Shown here: positions 10,591-22,418 of the stretch, piece after piece
Numbering within the stretch: the stretch's first letter is position 1
Layout: every line of letters starts with the position of its first letter
NCBI GenBank assembly: GCA_964017235.1
Contig: OZ024935.1
Coordinates: forward strand, 92,751,207 to 92,815,206
Length of the DNA stretch: 64,000 nucleotides
Source of the DNA: Sabellastarte sp. h YS-2021
Taxonomy: Eukaryota; Annelida; Polychaeta; Sabellida; Sabellidae
Reading direction: 5' to 3'
Notes under the pieces: model-generated
Seen by the model: the letters and a program-made list of their open reading frames with translations, nothing else
The model's database searches: none
What the model was told of the DNA's origin: nothing
Position numbers and translations under genes: made by a program

Positions 10591-13500
10591 CTGCAAAATA
10601 AAAAAAGAATAATTATTGCTCTTAGTACAAAATACACATGACAAACACACATATATAACCTCACTGGCATATCTGGATAGATGATTTTTTGAATTGGATT
10701 TTGGTGTTGCACCTTAGAGTCTGCCTGGCAGAGATTATGCACCATAAAAGTAAAGTGTCTTATCCACTGCATTATGCCATAATTTTAAAGAATTTTTATA
10801 TAACATATTTTATTGGTTATCACCCGGTGTAATGATAATGCTCATTTGTAAATTTTATTGGTTGGGATTGGTGTCCTCAGTGTGTCCAAATCTATATGGT
10901 ATCACTAAGGCATGAGAGTCATTTGACTTCAACAATTTCTATTACTAGAAATCTGCATTTTCTCATGCGTAGGATAAGAATATTTTTACCCTCTACAAAA
11001 CACAAAAATCAACTATGATGATAATAAAAGTCAGTGCACTTTTAAGGTACATAATACAAACTCTGTTTGGAATCAGTGCCCCAAATTGGAACAAAAATGT
11101 ACAATGTCATGAATTCCCAAATATTTTTACTTTATTTTCATCAATGCTTTGCCAGCAATCACCTCTATATCATGATGGTACTTCATAGTGTGTTAGCATT
11201 TGACATTTACTTAAGTTGCAGATGGCAACCAGCAGCAATTCTAAATTTAAAGCTACTCATACAACACGCATGGGCCGCATGATTTTTTAAAAGGATATGG
11301 CTATGGCCAGATTGTAGTGGAAGAAGAGGCTTGCAATAACATCTTGTTGTCCAAAGCAAGTGAATCTTGTGGCCTAACTGCATGTCAGTTACTTTTATCA
11401 CCACGCAAAAATTAATTTGCACACCAATTTCTTCTCTATGGCCATGACATACTGTCTGCGTGATGGAAATGCCTATGGACCACGTGGGTGTAACTTGGGT
11501 CTAATGTGGATGTCAAGTGCGTGTAACTCCAAAATTTAGGGCCAGCACGTATGTACACGTACCTTTGGATATAAGAGAAGCTTTTGTTGAGGTGAGTGGC
11601 AACCTACAACATTAAACAGTAACCTCACGAACAAACATATTTATTATTCTCTTCCAGTTCTACCCGACTGTTATAGAGTCTGATCTCAACCAAAAGTAGG
11701 GGGCTGGGTGGTGTAGCGGTTAGAATTCTGTCTCCAACCTCTGAGGCCGCCGGTTCGAATCTCGGGCCGGGCACTTCATGTTGGAAAGTTGGTAGTTACT
11801 TGATGATGCCCGGTGGTTTACAGTGCAGTATGCACTGGTTTCCTCCACCTGTAAACTACCCGTCGGAATATAACCCTGGCTGTTGAACGCGACGTAAAAC
11901 AACAAGTAAATCTAAATCTCAATTAAAAGTAGTCTTTAAGTTGCAACAGTCAAAAACAGTGTACAATTTTTAAAAAAACGGCAGTAGGAAGAATGTCGAC
12001 ACCACACAAATATAGCAATAAGGAAAGGGCTATGTTAGTTATGTTTTGCGAAAAAGTTAAGACTTAAGTTTCTTTCTGAAGCAGGTAACAAAGAAAGAAA
12101 AAAACATGAACCTTATCAGGCAACTCATTCCACACTGATGGTTCATAAAAAGCAAAACAGGTGTATGAATTACCTCAACATTAAATTGTGCACAGTAGTG
12201 TTGCCAATGATGGCCAACAGTCGATCAAAATCAAAATAAATAGTATATGATCTCACCTATAATTCACATTACAGGGTAGACTTGTCTTCACCATGCCTGT
12301 CCAATGTCTGTCATCATGAGTAAGGACATAGTCCAGAAACTCATGGAATTTTATATTACTGCCATTGGATGCCAATCTCTGTATCTCAATTTCATCCAGT
12401 CCTCTTTGTCTCAATATTCTCTCCCTTATGTGAACATAGTTGTAAGACACAACCAAGTCCTCATAGGCAGATTCTAGTCTGTCAAATGGATGTCTTACTG
12501 TCAAGATGGTCATGTACTTATTCAAAGCTTCTATAACCTCTTGCTTCTTCATCAAAGTCGCTGGTTTTGTGTATAGTCCTTTGACAGTTTGAAAGAGCCA
12601 GTGGTTATGGACAAAGCCTACCTTTTGTCCAGGATTCAATAAATATGTTCCACTGCTGTTGAGAAAAGTCAACCTCCAGGTGGTAGAGCCAGTTTTGGGC
12701 AAGGAAACCAATGCAACTTTATGTACACTGTCTACTAGAATGAACTCTCTCAAGACACTATAATTTTCTCCCATATATTGATTTATGGTTTCTGTTGTAG
12801 CCCTTCCCTTGTTCCAATTCATCCTGGAACATGTCTTGTACATCTTCTGTAATCTCTTCACTTGTGTGCTGAAATCTGAAATACATAACATTGAATATCT
12901 AATTTATGTATGCATATTATGGAAGAAGGGTTGGGACATATTATTTTTTATTATGGTTTACTCCGTAATATTAAAAGGACAGTCACAGCAAAACATATGG
13001 TTTCATAGCAACAGTGACGTCAACATTTACCTTATTTTATTTATTACATTCAGCTGGTATATGTACTATATATATAGGTCAGCAAAATGAGATGGTCATA
13101 TCTGGTGTAGTTGTATTTAGGATTCACTCCCATGCAGAAAATTGGACAAATAATTATCATATCTTTGTACAGTTATTCAGGTTTGCATGTTGAAAGATAT
13201 TTTTAAATCACCTATTATCGCCCACACCTATTATCGCCCACAAGAATAAACAGACAAAATAAATAATATTGAGGGATAATATGTACCATAATATTTACAC
13301 TTAAATTAGATATTTATATTAGCACACCACTACAGCAGGGTACCCAGGTAACAGGATGTGAAAAGAACTATCCACCGTTTCACAGAAAAATTTATATTAA
13401 CACTAATTTAGTATTATGGCTTCCAATTCTACAAGGGCTTTAATTTTTGCAAGGACAGTCAGAATGTAGGGACCACAATTGCCAAATACTGATACCTTGG

Positions 13501-15665
13501 TTTACACTTATAGTATGGCGTAATCTATGTCATACACTTTAGTTACACTGCTGGGGTACAATGGGCAATCTTAACCAGAGTGTACAGTTTCCCTCCACCC
13601 CTCAATAAAGCTTATCTAATATACAAGAGACGTGTTAGTCTTAAATGGTGGATGCTTCATACCAAGTATCTATTTGTTATCACTTATAACATGGTAAATC
13701 ACATTTTTTTTCAAAATTGTGTCGAAATAAGGCAACTCAAGGTACATCCACATCTTAAAGTGTACAATGCCTTGAGAGTGCCTAATCTCTGAGGCACATG
13801 ACCAGAAACAAATTAAACAATCATTATTCCATACCCAGTAAAAAAATTGGGTTTGGCAAACGTTTGAAAGGAACGTTAAAAATTATGGGTACGAAAATCA
13901 TTTATAATAGAATTTTTCTAAAAACGTTTTATGTATACCGTTTCTTAAACGTTGAATGGTAAATGTTAGAAAAAACATTACAAATGAACATAATAATGTC
14001 TGTATAATAAGGGAGTCAGAGGTCACATTCAATATCAGTTTAAGGTTGTTCACTAATAAAAATATTATTTTTGTGTCTAAAAGTGTAAGATAGGGGCTTA
14101 GAAATTGTGCCTCCATTCAATTCTTACTTTTACGGATTGCGTTTGGGGCAATTTTTGACAAAGTCCTCTGAAATTCCCTATTATTGCTCACCTACATCTT
14201 TGTTTGGACATGTTTGAAGGTAAATGTTTAATAAGCATTCTGAAAATATGGGTTTGAAAACATGTTTGATAGAATGTTTTCATAACATTTGATCAATAAT
14301 GTTGTTTTAACATTCTATATGTTTATCAAACATTTCAATTTTTTCGGCTATTTTGTAAATGTTTTAAAAATGTTTCTAGTCAACCTTATCTTCTTGAGTT
14401 AGTTTATAAACATTTAATAAATAATTCTAGTAAAAACGTTTGTAATGAGAATGTTTCTAAAACATGTTTTAAACATTACACTATAAACGTTTACTTGGGA
14501 ACGTTAAGAAAACCGTAAGATAGGGTTCCAATAGGCTTTAAAGATGTTTTGTAAAAATTTAAATCAATTTAAAATGTTTCTAAAGTTTCCTGGGATAGTC
14601 ATAGCCAGATCAATAGCACGGAAACACTGGGGGATATAAAAACTATGGACAAATAAATACTTCCATTGGTGTTTATTGGACTTAAAGTTAACTAGAGGAT
14701 CTTAGTTCTATTTGTGGCCTTGCTTATTTTACATGTGCATCTAGTTGGCACGCATAGATGAAGTAAAATACTAAATTTAAACTCTAGCCAATCGGTATTA
14801 CGAACATAAAATTTGTAACATGCGTGGTTGGTTATGTGTCAGTTTGAGGGTCTGATTTTAAAAAAAAAGTTGCTTCCCATGCCTTGGAACGATAAATGGT
14901 GTGATATTCTTTGTTAAGTATATAGTTAAATTGTGTCATGTTATAATTAAGCCTAGCTGTATGGATGAAAATACGAAATAGGGCTAGATCAACTTTTCTA
15001 GAATAATCAAGTATTTTAAAGTTAATTAGCCAACTTTCAAGCTTCATTTATTGATTTATGATTTAGACTTATTTGGGTTTAATATTGCTTTTAACACATG
15101 GAAAAATTTATATCCAGACGGATAGTTTTAAGGACAGGGGAAACCACTACATACTAGTTGGTAAAGATTCTGCATAAGGCTAAGACTTCGTAAGCAATTA
15201 TCAACCTTCCCCACATAGAATCAGATCCAGGGTTTGAATATATCAAGGTAAGAAATCAACTTTCTTCGTTGATCAATTTACATTGTTGTCATTGCTTTTC
15301 TGCCTTTTTGATCTGTACACTGTGAAGTCAATCAATTGACTTTTAACAGCAGTAAACTGTCAAATATATGCCCACTTTTAAATCGGTTAACCAATTTCTA
15401 AACTCAATAAATTCAAAAGTTGGTTGATGGAGTTTTAGAGTTGATAATTCGAGTTTAAAAGTCCATTATAAGTGACAATTAAAACAAGAATTTTCCAAGT
15501 GGTCCTAATACTCTTCCAAAGAAAAACATTTTAAAAAATCAATGAAAAATCGATACCTGTTTGCTTTTCATGGCTGTCATAATAAAGTATATATATGATA
15601 ATCCACATACAGAATAAGATTGTGATAAATAAGATCATTCTTGTAATTGATTTAAACCTTGTCAT
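10281..15665 (-). CDS. Carbohydrate sulfotransferase, gene A (3 coding exons, 345 aa)
   Basis: Predicted Golgi type II membrane enzyme that moves sulfate from PAPS to a glycan hydroxyl. It belongs to the Sulfotransfer_2 group (HNK-1, chondroitin-4 and dermatan-4 sulfotransferases); the acceptor cannot be told. Coding exons are 15665-15557, 12875-12257 and 10590-10281 (109+619+310 = 1038 nt with stop), in agreeing phases 1 and 2. Residues 10-29 are a hydrophobic signal-anchor after a short basic tail. PKTGSTTW (96-103) is the 5'-phosphosulfate loop and RHPFDRLESAY (164-174) the 3'-phosphate site. The C-terminal exon has the family's Y-I-K-ET and FGY-Y blocks. It lacks the 66-nt exon 2 of B and C. 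It is divergent from gene B across 4.3 kb and appears intact. UTRs and poly(A) site were not identified. Confidence 0.88.
11699..11925 (+). mobile_element. tRNA-derived SINE in gene A last intron
   Basis: Well-preserved head with A box TGGTGTAGCGG (11709-11719) and B box GGTTCGAATCT (11752-11762). The body shares GGAAAGTTGGTAGTTACTTG with the copies at 28895 and 55711. The tail CTGGCTGTTGAACGCGACGT is followed by A-rich AACAACAAGTAAAT. The tail motif is shared with the second SINE group (17897, 30744, 45255, 57597). It lies opposite to gene A's transcription, in the intron 10591-12256, whose remaining sequence shows nothing else. Confidence 0.85.
12257..12875 (-). CDS. Gene A central exon (PAPS-binding)
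   Basis: The acceptor is GTATTTCAG just above 12875 and the donor is AG|GTGAGA at 12257/12256. The exon opens AT TTC AGC, matching the position and phase of exon 3 in B and C (D-x-x-x-Q-V/L-K-R). It carries both PAPS motifs and the conserved LPC before the donor. The upstream ATG in the same frame (12891) lies in the intron and is not the start. Confidence 0.9.
12876..13849. other. Gene A intron 1, first part
   Basis: No second exon like the 66-nt exon 2 of B and C was found in this intron, and the phases join without one. A short direct repeat of CCTATTATCGCCCACA occurs twice at 13211-13243. Otherwise featureless AT-rich sequence. Confidence 0.5.
13850..14560. repeat. Region dense in AAACGTTT / AAACATTT-type motifs
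   Basis: Dozens of overlapping short palindromic or near-palindromic words (AACGTTT, AACATTT, AAATGTTT, AAACATGTTT) recur with no fixed period over about 700 bp in gene A intron 1. The block starts near CGTTTGAAAGGAACGTT and ends near CGTTTACTTGGGAACGTT. There is no coding capacity, and no element ends were seen. Confidence 0.7.
14561..15556. other. Gene A intron 1, proximal part
   Basis: AT-rich, no supported element or RNA. The 71-codon minus-strand frame at 14832-15047 has no recognisable domain. Confidence 0.5.
15557..15665 (-). CDS. Gene A first coding exon (signal-anchor)
   Basis: ATG at 15665 opens 36 codons: MTRFKSITR, then a hydrophobic run (MILFITILFCMWIIIYILYY), then DSHEKQT and a donor G|GTATCG at 15557/15556. 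The phase-1 end joins exactly to the AT of the 12875 exon. The exon was found by its phase, membrane segment and the KT-like ending shared with exon 2 of B and C. The donor is not strong, so the start is less certain than the other exons. Confidence 0.75.
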
Positions 15666-17115
15666 ATCCTATTAGTTTAGGAGTGAACAGATGACCTGGC
15701 AATATATTGTAATCTTTTTATGAATAAAAAAACCCAAACAAATGTCATGAAATATAATGCCTATTGTGAAAGCCAATTTAATGACTAGCAGAGAATGCTT
15801 ACAATGCAAGGCTTATATGTTGGATTTGTGTCTGACAACAACAAGAAAACTGCCCTCAGGTTATCAGGCCAGGCTTAATAGATGCAATATTTAAATCAAT
15901 ACAATATAAAGTGTGTTTTTAACTGTGAGCAATTGAGCAAATATGGTATATTCATTACACACAAAGCAAAATGGAATGACTTATTTAAGTAATATGTGAC
16001 ATTTCTTCATCAGTCCGGTAAGGGAAAATTTTCACTTAAACTCTTTCTAAACCTCAGTTACTCAACTGCTGGTAAGATTAATCATATCAAATTATATTGT
16101 GTACTCTTAATGTTCAGACTTTTATTGCATAAAAGAAAGGAAAATATCTACACCTTCTTGATCAAGTAATATTCACAGTTCAGTAAAAATATATAAAATT
16201 AGGGTCGGCTTAAACTGCGCACTCTACGTTTTTGAGATCACCTACAATAAAGAAAATGAAAAGTTTGAGGTTACCTTAAATAAAATATTTTCCAAATTTA
16301 TAAGAAACTGTGAATGATTGCTTTCTGAGGAATCGGTTTGGGAATCCTATGGAATTATCATTTATGATATTAAGCCTACTAAATTTCAACTGCCATGGGT
16401 TTCCATCCTAACCATAGTGGGATTATGGTCGGGATTAAAATTGTTGAAGCCATACCAGTTATCTTCTAACTAGTGCAGGTCGGTGGCTTAAAGGTGGTGG
16501 GTGTTTGTGTCAGTCAATGACACTAAACATGTTTAAAAATCTTTTCAGCAATTTTTTTCTCCCGACTGCAAATGACTGATCTTTCAGATCTAAAAAGGTT
16601 TAAGACCAATCTTTAGGGTGTTATGACCAATCTTTGTATTATAACACTTCTTTAGTTTTAATAACAAAAAAGTACACGACTTATTTAATTTTTTTTTAAA
16701 TTTTGTTTCTTTTTTTGCCATCAGGACAATACAAATTACAGAATGGGTACATAAAATATATGCTCTCACACATGAATATATATTTTATATTTTTCCTGAT
16801 ATGATCATATCTGGTACAGCAGACAGAATGCTTAAGAAAGGAGAAAACTAATGTTTTTTTCCCTTTTTTTAGCATTAAGAGTTTAGACTTTTTAGAATGT
16901 ATCTGTTTAGCATAGATGGAATGACTTTAACTGCCTGAAAGGAGGGTCTTCAATTTTTAAAATATAAACAATATGAATTTTACTTACTGCTGTTTGCATA
17001 TTGTTTATATACTTAAGAGTGACCTGAATGCCAATGTTAGGTCAGAATGAAGGCCCATAGCCACTAAAACCCATTCTATGTGATATCTTCAGATATGATC
17101 CTTCATCGTATTTTA
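15666..17115. other. Intergenic, upstream of gene A
   Basis: AT-rich divergent-promoter region between genes A and B. I see no convincing TATA box or other control site near the gene A start. Confidence 0.45.
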
Positions 17116-17582
17116 TGCCCCTTTCACACCACAGGCAGTTGTCCTGTGGTTAGAAGTTTTTCGTGCCGGCAGAACCACCCTCCAGGTCGCCCCATTTTGT
17201 CCGAGAGGTTCACACTACAGGTGGACGGCTACTGATTTGACACAGTGCTGGTCACAGAGAGCCAACCTCCATTAACCTTAACTCACCTTATGTGGCTGTA
17301 TTACACCGAAAACACAATCTTACGCATACATTGGACCACACGTTTGGTTACCAAAGTTAGAAATTCATATGTGCATGCATGATAGTGCCTGCACATGCCA
17401 CGGTACCAAAATCAGGGGCGGGAATTTTAAACAATCTAAAACTTCTGTAGGACTCACAAGGTAATGGACGGTTCTCCACTGACCCGCAAGGTCGCATGCA
17501 GAGATCAGACTGTGGTCCAGGGACAAGGACATTTCAGCAAATGTGGCCTACGGCGGGCGATACCACCTGTAGTGTGTAAGAG
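17116..17582 (-). mobile_element. MITE with Harbinger-like ends
   Basis: Left end TGCCCCTTTCACACCACAGG and right end (complement) CTCTTACACACTACAGG form imperfect inverted repeats, flanked by TTA at 17113-17115 and 17583-17585. A 3-bp TTA duplication is typical of PIF/Harbinger elements. The interior matches, in reverse, the element at 46338-46888 (a GTGCATG / TTGGTTACCAAAG region). No coding capacity. Confidence 0.65.
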
Positions 17583-17896
17583 TTATTTGAAAATAGTTTT
17601 AAATATTCAAAATTTGACAGTTGGGGGTATTATAACTGGAGATCTATTTTGTATGCCGATGATAAACTGCTCTGATAAAGGCTGGAGGATTTTAGAATTA
17701 AAAAACAATTCTCCAACATTTTTAAGAGTTTTAGAGTTTTTTTATTCACCGGTGCCTGTTTTCTTATCTGTCATTTAGGAAGTTTTCCTAATATACTGTA
17801 GCTAATAATAAATCAAATTATAGGTTTAAGGAATTACAAGTTAAATTATGCATATCAACACAATTCTAATTAATTCATGTTATCAAAGGATCAGAT

Positions 17897-18043
17897 GAGA
17901 TCCTCAGTGGACTAGTAGGTCTGGCATCTTATCACAGACTGTCAGTCCAGAGCATCGGTTCGACTCCCACAAGTGACAATGCTGAGGACCTATTCTAATA
18001 AAACGCTTGCTGCTGAAGGGGATGTAAAACCCCAGCTTAGACC
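17897..18043 (+). mobile_element. tRNA-derived SINE, CCACAAGTGACAATGCTGAG type
   Basis: tRNA-like head (GATCCTCAGTGGACTAGTAG) with B box GGTTCGACTCC. A body CCCACAAGTGACAATGCTGA and GGACCTATTC follow, then a tail TGCTGAAGGGGATGTAAAAC. Eroded relatives lacking a clear head lie at 22735, 30744, 45255 and 57597. Confidence 0.7.
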
Positions 18044-19969
18044 ATAAGATCAAATCAATCTGACCTTGAGTTGTTGGTAAGGTCAAGGTTGCAACTAAAG
18101 ACAAAAAAGGTGTAAAGTTTATTATTTATTTAGTGTTTTAAGTCACGCCTAGTTATATTGTGATGGGTAGTTTGAAGGAACCAGTACTAAGTCTACATGG
18201 GCAAAATATATGAAATATATGTTGGAACTAATATATTTCACCAGTTCAAATTTTTTTTTTCAATAATTGATTTTAAGAATTTTTATCAACATAGTATTTG
18301 ATAATAATATTTGGTTTATGAGAAAAATGCCATACAGAGAAAAGCCATAGAAGCTTTTGACGCAGAGAAAAAAGCCCTTTACCGTTTTATTTAGACCATT
18401 GAGAAAAGCTGTACACGTTATTTCCAGACTGTGAAGAAAAGCCCTTTTCAAATGGTACAAAATACATCATGTGGCAGTTTGAATAGCAGTTTAAGGAATG
18501 ATCAACCCTGAGTAGCCACGTTGTTTTTGATTAGTACACATGAAAATGGCAAAAACAGATTGCATGAATCAAAAGGAGTGAATACATCAGTACTAAGTAG
18601 CCATCCTCTTTTATCACTTGTTATCTAAAATATCTGAGTATTTATAATCCAAATATATAAATAACTAAGACTTTGTAAAACATAAATAGGTAGGACATTG
18701 CATTACCATCATAATTTGTCACTGCATGCATGTGCAATCTAGAGTATTATAGAGCTATTAAAACCTTATTAATGCAACGTGTTTTGTTATGTATAGCCAA
18801 TATTTACATACATATGAACAAACAAATGTGAAATATATAGCCTTAAAATAGTAATTAAACTATCCTTACACCTCAAAATCTAATGTATGGCTCTTTCTTT
18901 TAGAAAGACGCTTAAAATCCTACTTCTACACCAAGGCATGCCAACCTTAGTTTTAATATCCCTTGGTTATTTTCTGTGGTTTTTTACCCTTTTCTGTTGT
19001 CCCTGGATACTGATATTGCGTGACCCTTTAAGTTATATTGTGCCTTAGGAACCCTTATAATGAGAGAATTAAGCGTTATAAAAGTCCAATTACAATTCTA
19101 ATTTCACACAAAATTTTCATTACAAAATTATGTAGGAATTTTATCCTAGTCTGAAAACGAATTATAGGGCTTTTCTCCACTGGTGTCATAAAGTGTAGGG
19201 ATTTTCTCTTGTAGGGATTTTCTCCATAGGTATTTTCTCCGGTGTTTGTATATTTCTGTAAATCGCGATCACCACATTTCCATATAAGCCAATATAGGAT
19301 GATGTTTCTTGTTTGGCCTATTGGTGTGAAGTAGAGCATTGGAATTGACCCTTCTTTCATTGTCATCAATTGCATTCAGATAAACATGTGGTAGAATAGA
19401 TTTATGGTACAGCAGTCAACTGAAAGTTCATGACATGGAGAAATTGCATCACCTCCCTGACATAAGGACAATTGACTCTACGTTGGGCCAAGATCCTGAA
19501 ACTACATAGACCATGTGTAGAATAGTCCTTATTTGGAGTTTTATTTGTAAATACTTCTACCATTATGTGACCCTTATACTGTGTATGGTATGGTCCTTTC
19601 AATCTATCAAGTAACCATATGTAAACCTAATAAGAATGTGTACATCATCAAACAAGTTCAAGGTAGATACTAACACATTCGGATAATGTCAGATGTTGAA
19701 AATATACCATATAAGTTTGATATATGAATTTAATCATTTGTAGCTTTACACATACAAATTACTCTTGGAGTTGTTCAACGATAAGTTGTAAATTATGTTG
19801 AAGACAAGTTTGTCACTGTTGATTTTGTTAATGCTATAATTTTCCTGCACAACAATACGCCATATACTTATTTTCACTAAGTTATGGTTACATTAGCATC
19901 CTCTAAAATGCTGATAGTCTCGTGTCTCAAATTCACAAAATTCACTACCTGAATCTAAATGCTCTGGAC
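18044..19969. other. Intergenic, upstream of gene B
   Basis: No supported gene. Repeated GAGAAAAGCC-like words occur at 18318-18440 (plus) and 19150-19240 (minus). The latter reads as TSGEKPYNS and NTGENTYGENPYK in pieces, resembling C2H2 zinc-finger linkers, but no Cys/His pattern survives. No core promoter stands out next to the gene B start. Confidence 0.4.
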
Positions 19970-20060
19970 ATGAGATTTAAAAAGAAACTGTTTGTTGTGA
20001 CTTTGGCGGCTTGTTTCTTGATGGTTTATCGATTCTTAGAGGATAAAACAGACTTTTTGG
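19970..20060 (+). CDS. Gene B exon 1 (signal-anchor)
   Basis: The ATG at 19970 was chosen because the encoded MRFKKKL...LEDKTDFL aligns with gene C MKRTLKRNL...LEDKTDFF. An in-frame upstream extension has no ATG. The donor is G|GTGAGT at 20060/20061, phase 1. Confidence 0.85.
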
Positions 20061-20693
20061 GTGAGTCATTTTATGCTCAGATCTCTCATGCTGAGGCTTC
20101 ACAACAGTCACTCGGGGACTAGAAAACAATAACTTTCGGAACTGCTAATAAAAACGGGTCACAATCGATTTGCTTTAAGAATAGACAAAGCCATATCAAA
20201 CACTAAATCACTGTATAAATATATAGAAAACCATGTTACTTCCACAACTGCCATTGTGTACCATCAGTATATCAATAGCAATCGGCGACGGGACAGAAGC
20301 TCGGTCTAGTTGAACACAAATACTTTTGACCAATAAATTAGTGCACTAGTATAACTCATTAATGCGCAGGAATATAAGGTCACAGTCATAGTATCAATAG
20401 AATATTAGAAGTCTAAAATCAAGGTACATACCGTTCACTGCTTTACCCATTTATATACAGAGAAACAGAAAACGGTAAAGCACCCACTTCCATTTTACTG
20501 TTTTGCTGTTTTGAAACAGTAAAAGGGTTAGATACTTAATTCTATTTTCTGGCAAGTCAATGAGAAATGTGTAAAGCACCCTTAAACAGTTTACATGCTA
20601 TAATAAAGCATCATTGAATATCAGGCCTTTTACTGTGTTATATAATACCTATTAACTCTTTCACTATTTTTGCCAGATTTTGTCTTTTTTCGA

Positions 20694-20724
20694 GGGGGGG
20701 GTCGGGAGGGGGGGGGGGGGGGCA
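20694..20724. repeat. G-rich tract
   Basis: Long near-pure G runs, followed by two copies of a CAGCCACRTGC-GGTGA phrase (20733 and 20761 areas). This is part of the TIR element interior. Confidence 0.8.
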
Positions 20725-21589
20725 GCCACGTGCAGGTGAGAAGTGACAGGGGGAGGGGGCAGCCACATGCTGGTGATAACTGACTCTTGTGGTTATACTT
20801 CAAAGGCCTATGACGTCACTCATGCTAGTGATGTCACAACACAGTGGTTATATGTTCCATCAAGATTTTAAAATAATTTATTTCAGCAATTACAATTATA
20901 TGAATTTTCGGTGTACCATTAATAAACATTATTTTATACAAAAGATGGCTATTCCTCAATTCTGTATAGAAACTATGACATATACTTATGAAAAAGTACT
21001 CATAAACAGGAAGCTGGACAAATAAGGCCTCAGCAAACTTGCCCCAAGTTAAAGCAAACAATAATATGTAATGCAATAAGAATAATTTTATAGTGCTTAA
21101 TCTCCATAATTAAATGGTGCAAATAGTATCAAGTATGCTTCCTTAATTTCTATTAATTAATGCATATCAAAGATATTTGGATGCTGTAATCAAGTCCTTA
21201 AATCTGTGTCCTTTAGACATTTGTTTAGACTTTTGTCTATGTTAGTTTACTTATAAAGTCTTATTAGGAAAAGTGTAGTGAATATATGTATTGTTTTCAC
21301 TCATTAGTCAGGCAGGCGGGAAAGTTTTTCACTTTGTATCTCAGAAACTGTAATGCGTAGGAAGCTGATACTTGGTAGGGACATTGGTTGGGCAGTATAG
21401 GTGTGCAACATCATAGTGTGACTTGATTTGACCTGTGGCCTTTCCTTGGTTTTCAATGTCATGTGATCCTTTATATCTGGTCAAAGTATTTTATTGGTAA
21501 CATTTATCCTTTGTTTAACTCATTTTATCTTTGAGAAACTGCTGTTTTTCAATGGGAAGCCTTGTAATCACATACATATGTCCAAAGAC

Positions 21590-21860
21590 TAATTTAGGGA
21601 GGTGTTCTATATATTTTTTCTGTATTTTCAAGCATTTCAAATTTTGAAGTGAGAAAAATATATGGCGGCCAAATTAAGTCTGTGTTTACAGAAGTTAAGC
21701 CCACTCTTAGGTAGACTTAGCCAAAACCTAGACTTGGCAGCTTTGTGAAACCCTCCAAGTCTAAGACCACAGACTTTAGCCTCATTTTAAGACAAAAGTC
21801 TTAAATTTCAATCTAAGTCTGGACTAAGTCCTTTTGTGAAATCGACCCCTGGTCTTATTT
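21590..21860. repeat. Dispersed repeat, copy 3
   Basis: Same blocks as 4860-5345 and 5395-5920 (ATATGGCGGCC, AGACTTAGCCAAAACCTAGA, AAGACCACAGACTTTAGCC). It is nested within the TIR transposon of gene B intron 1. Confidence 0.7.
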
Positions 21861-22418
21861 TGTCATGTACTATGTTCTTCCAACTACCCCTCACAATATA
21901 ACCAATAATGTACTTTGTGTGATGTTAAACACTAAATAAATGAATGTACAGAACACTCTTATAAATTATTCTATGAAAATACTTATTTCAAAGCTTTAGT
22001 TGTACATAAACCCTCTTGAAATTGTATTGATGAATCTTAAATTAATCAATGACTACAAAAATTTATTGTTGGTGTTTGGTCCAGAATCTGTGCACAACCA
22101 TTTACCAAAGTGAATTGAATCTGTCAAGTCACTCTTGTCTGACCTTTGAAAGTCATTTGTGAGTCGTTATTGCTCAGATTTTAAGGACACTTACAGTGTA
22201 CAGTAAAGAAAAACGACCATGTATCAATTATAACTGGAATTCACCAAGTATTTTTTATAATTAGCCCTGTAAGCGCTAACTTTAAAGTTGCTATAATAGA
22301 CTTATTGTACGGAGTTTGAGGTTACCATAAAGTGGAAGTATGCTCCATACTTTGCGTCATACATGTACCAAATATTAATGAAATTCAGCAAGCTGTTTTG
22401 GAATAATTGATTTATTTG

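Noticed and set aside
12876-12891. ATG just above gene A central exon as the protein start
   Set aside because: It lies before a good acceptor that matches B and C in phase, and the enzyme would lose its membrane anchor.
19922-19969. Upstream extension of gene B exon 1
   Set aside because: It would need a GTG start, and gene C has no matching extension; the ATG at 19970 aligns with the gene C start.
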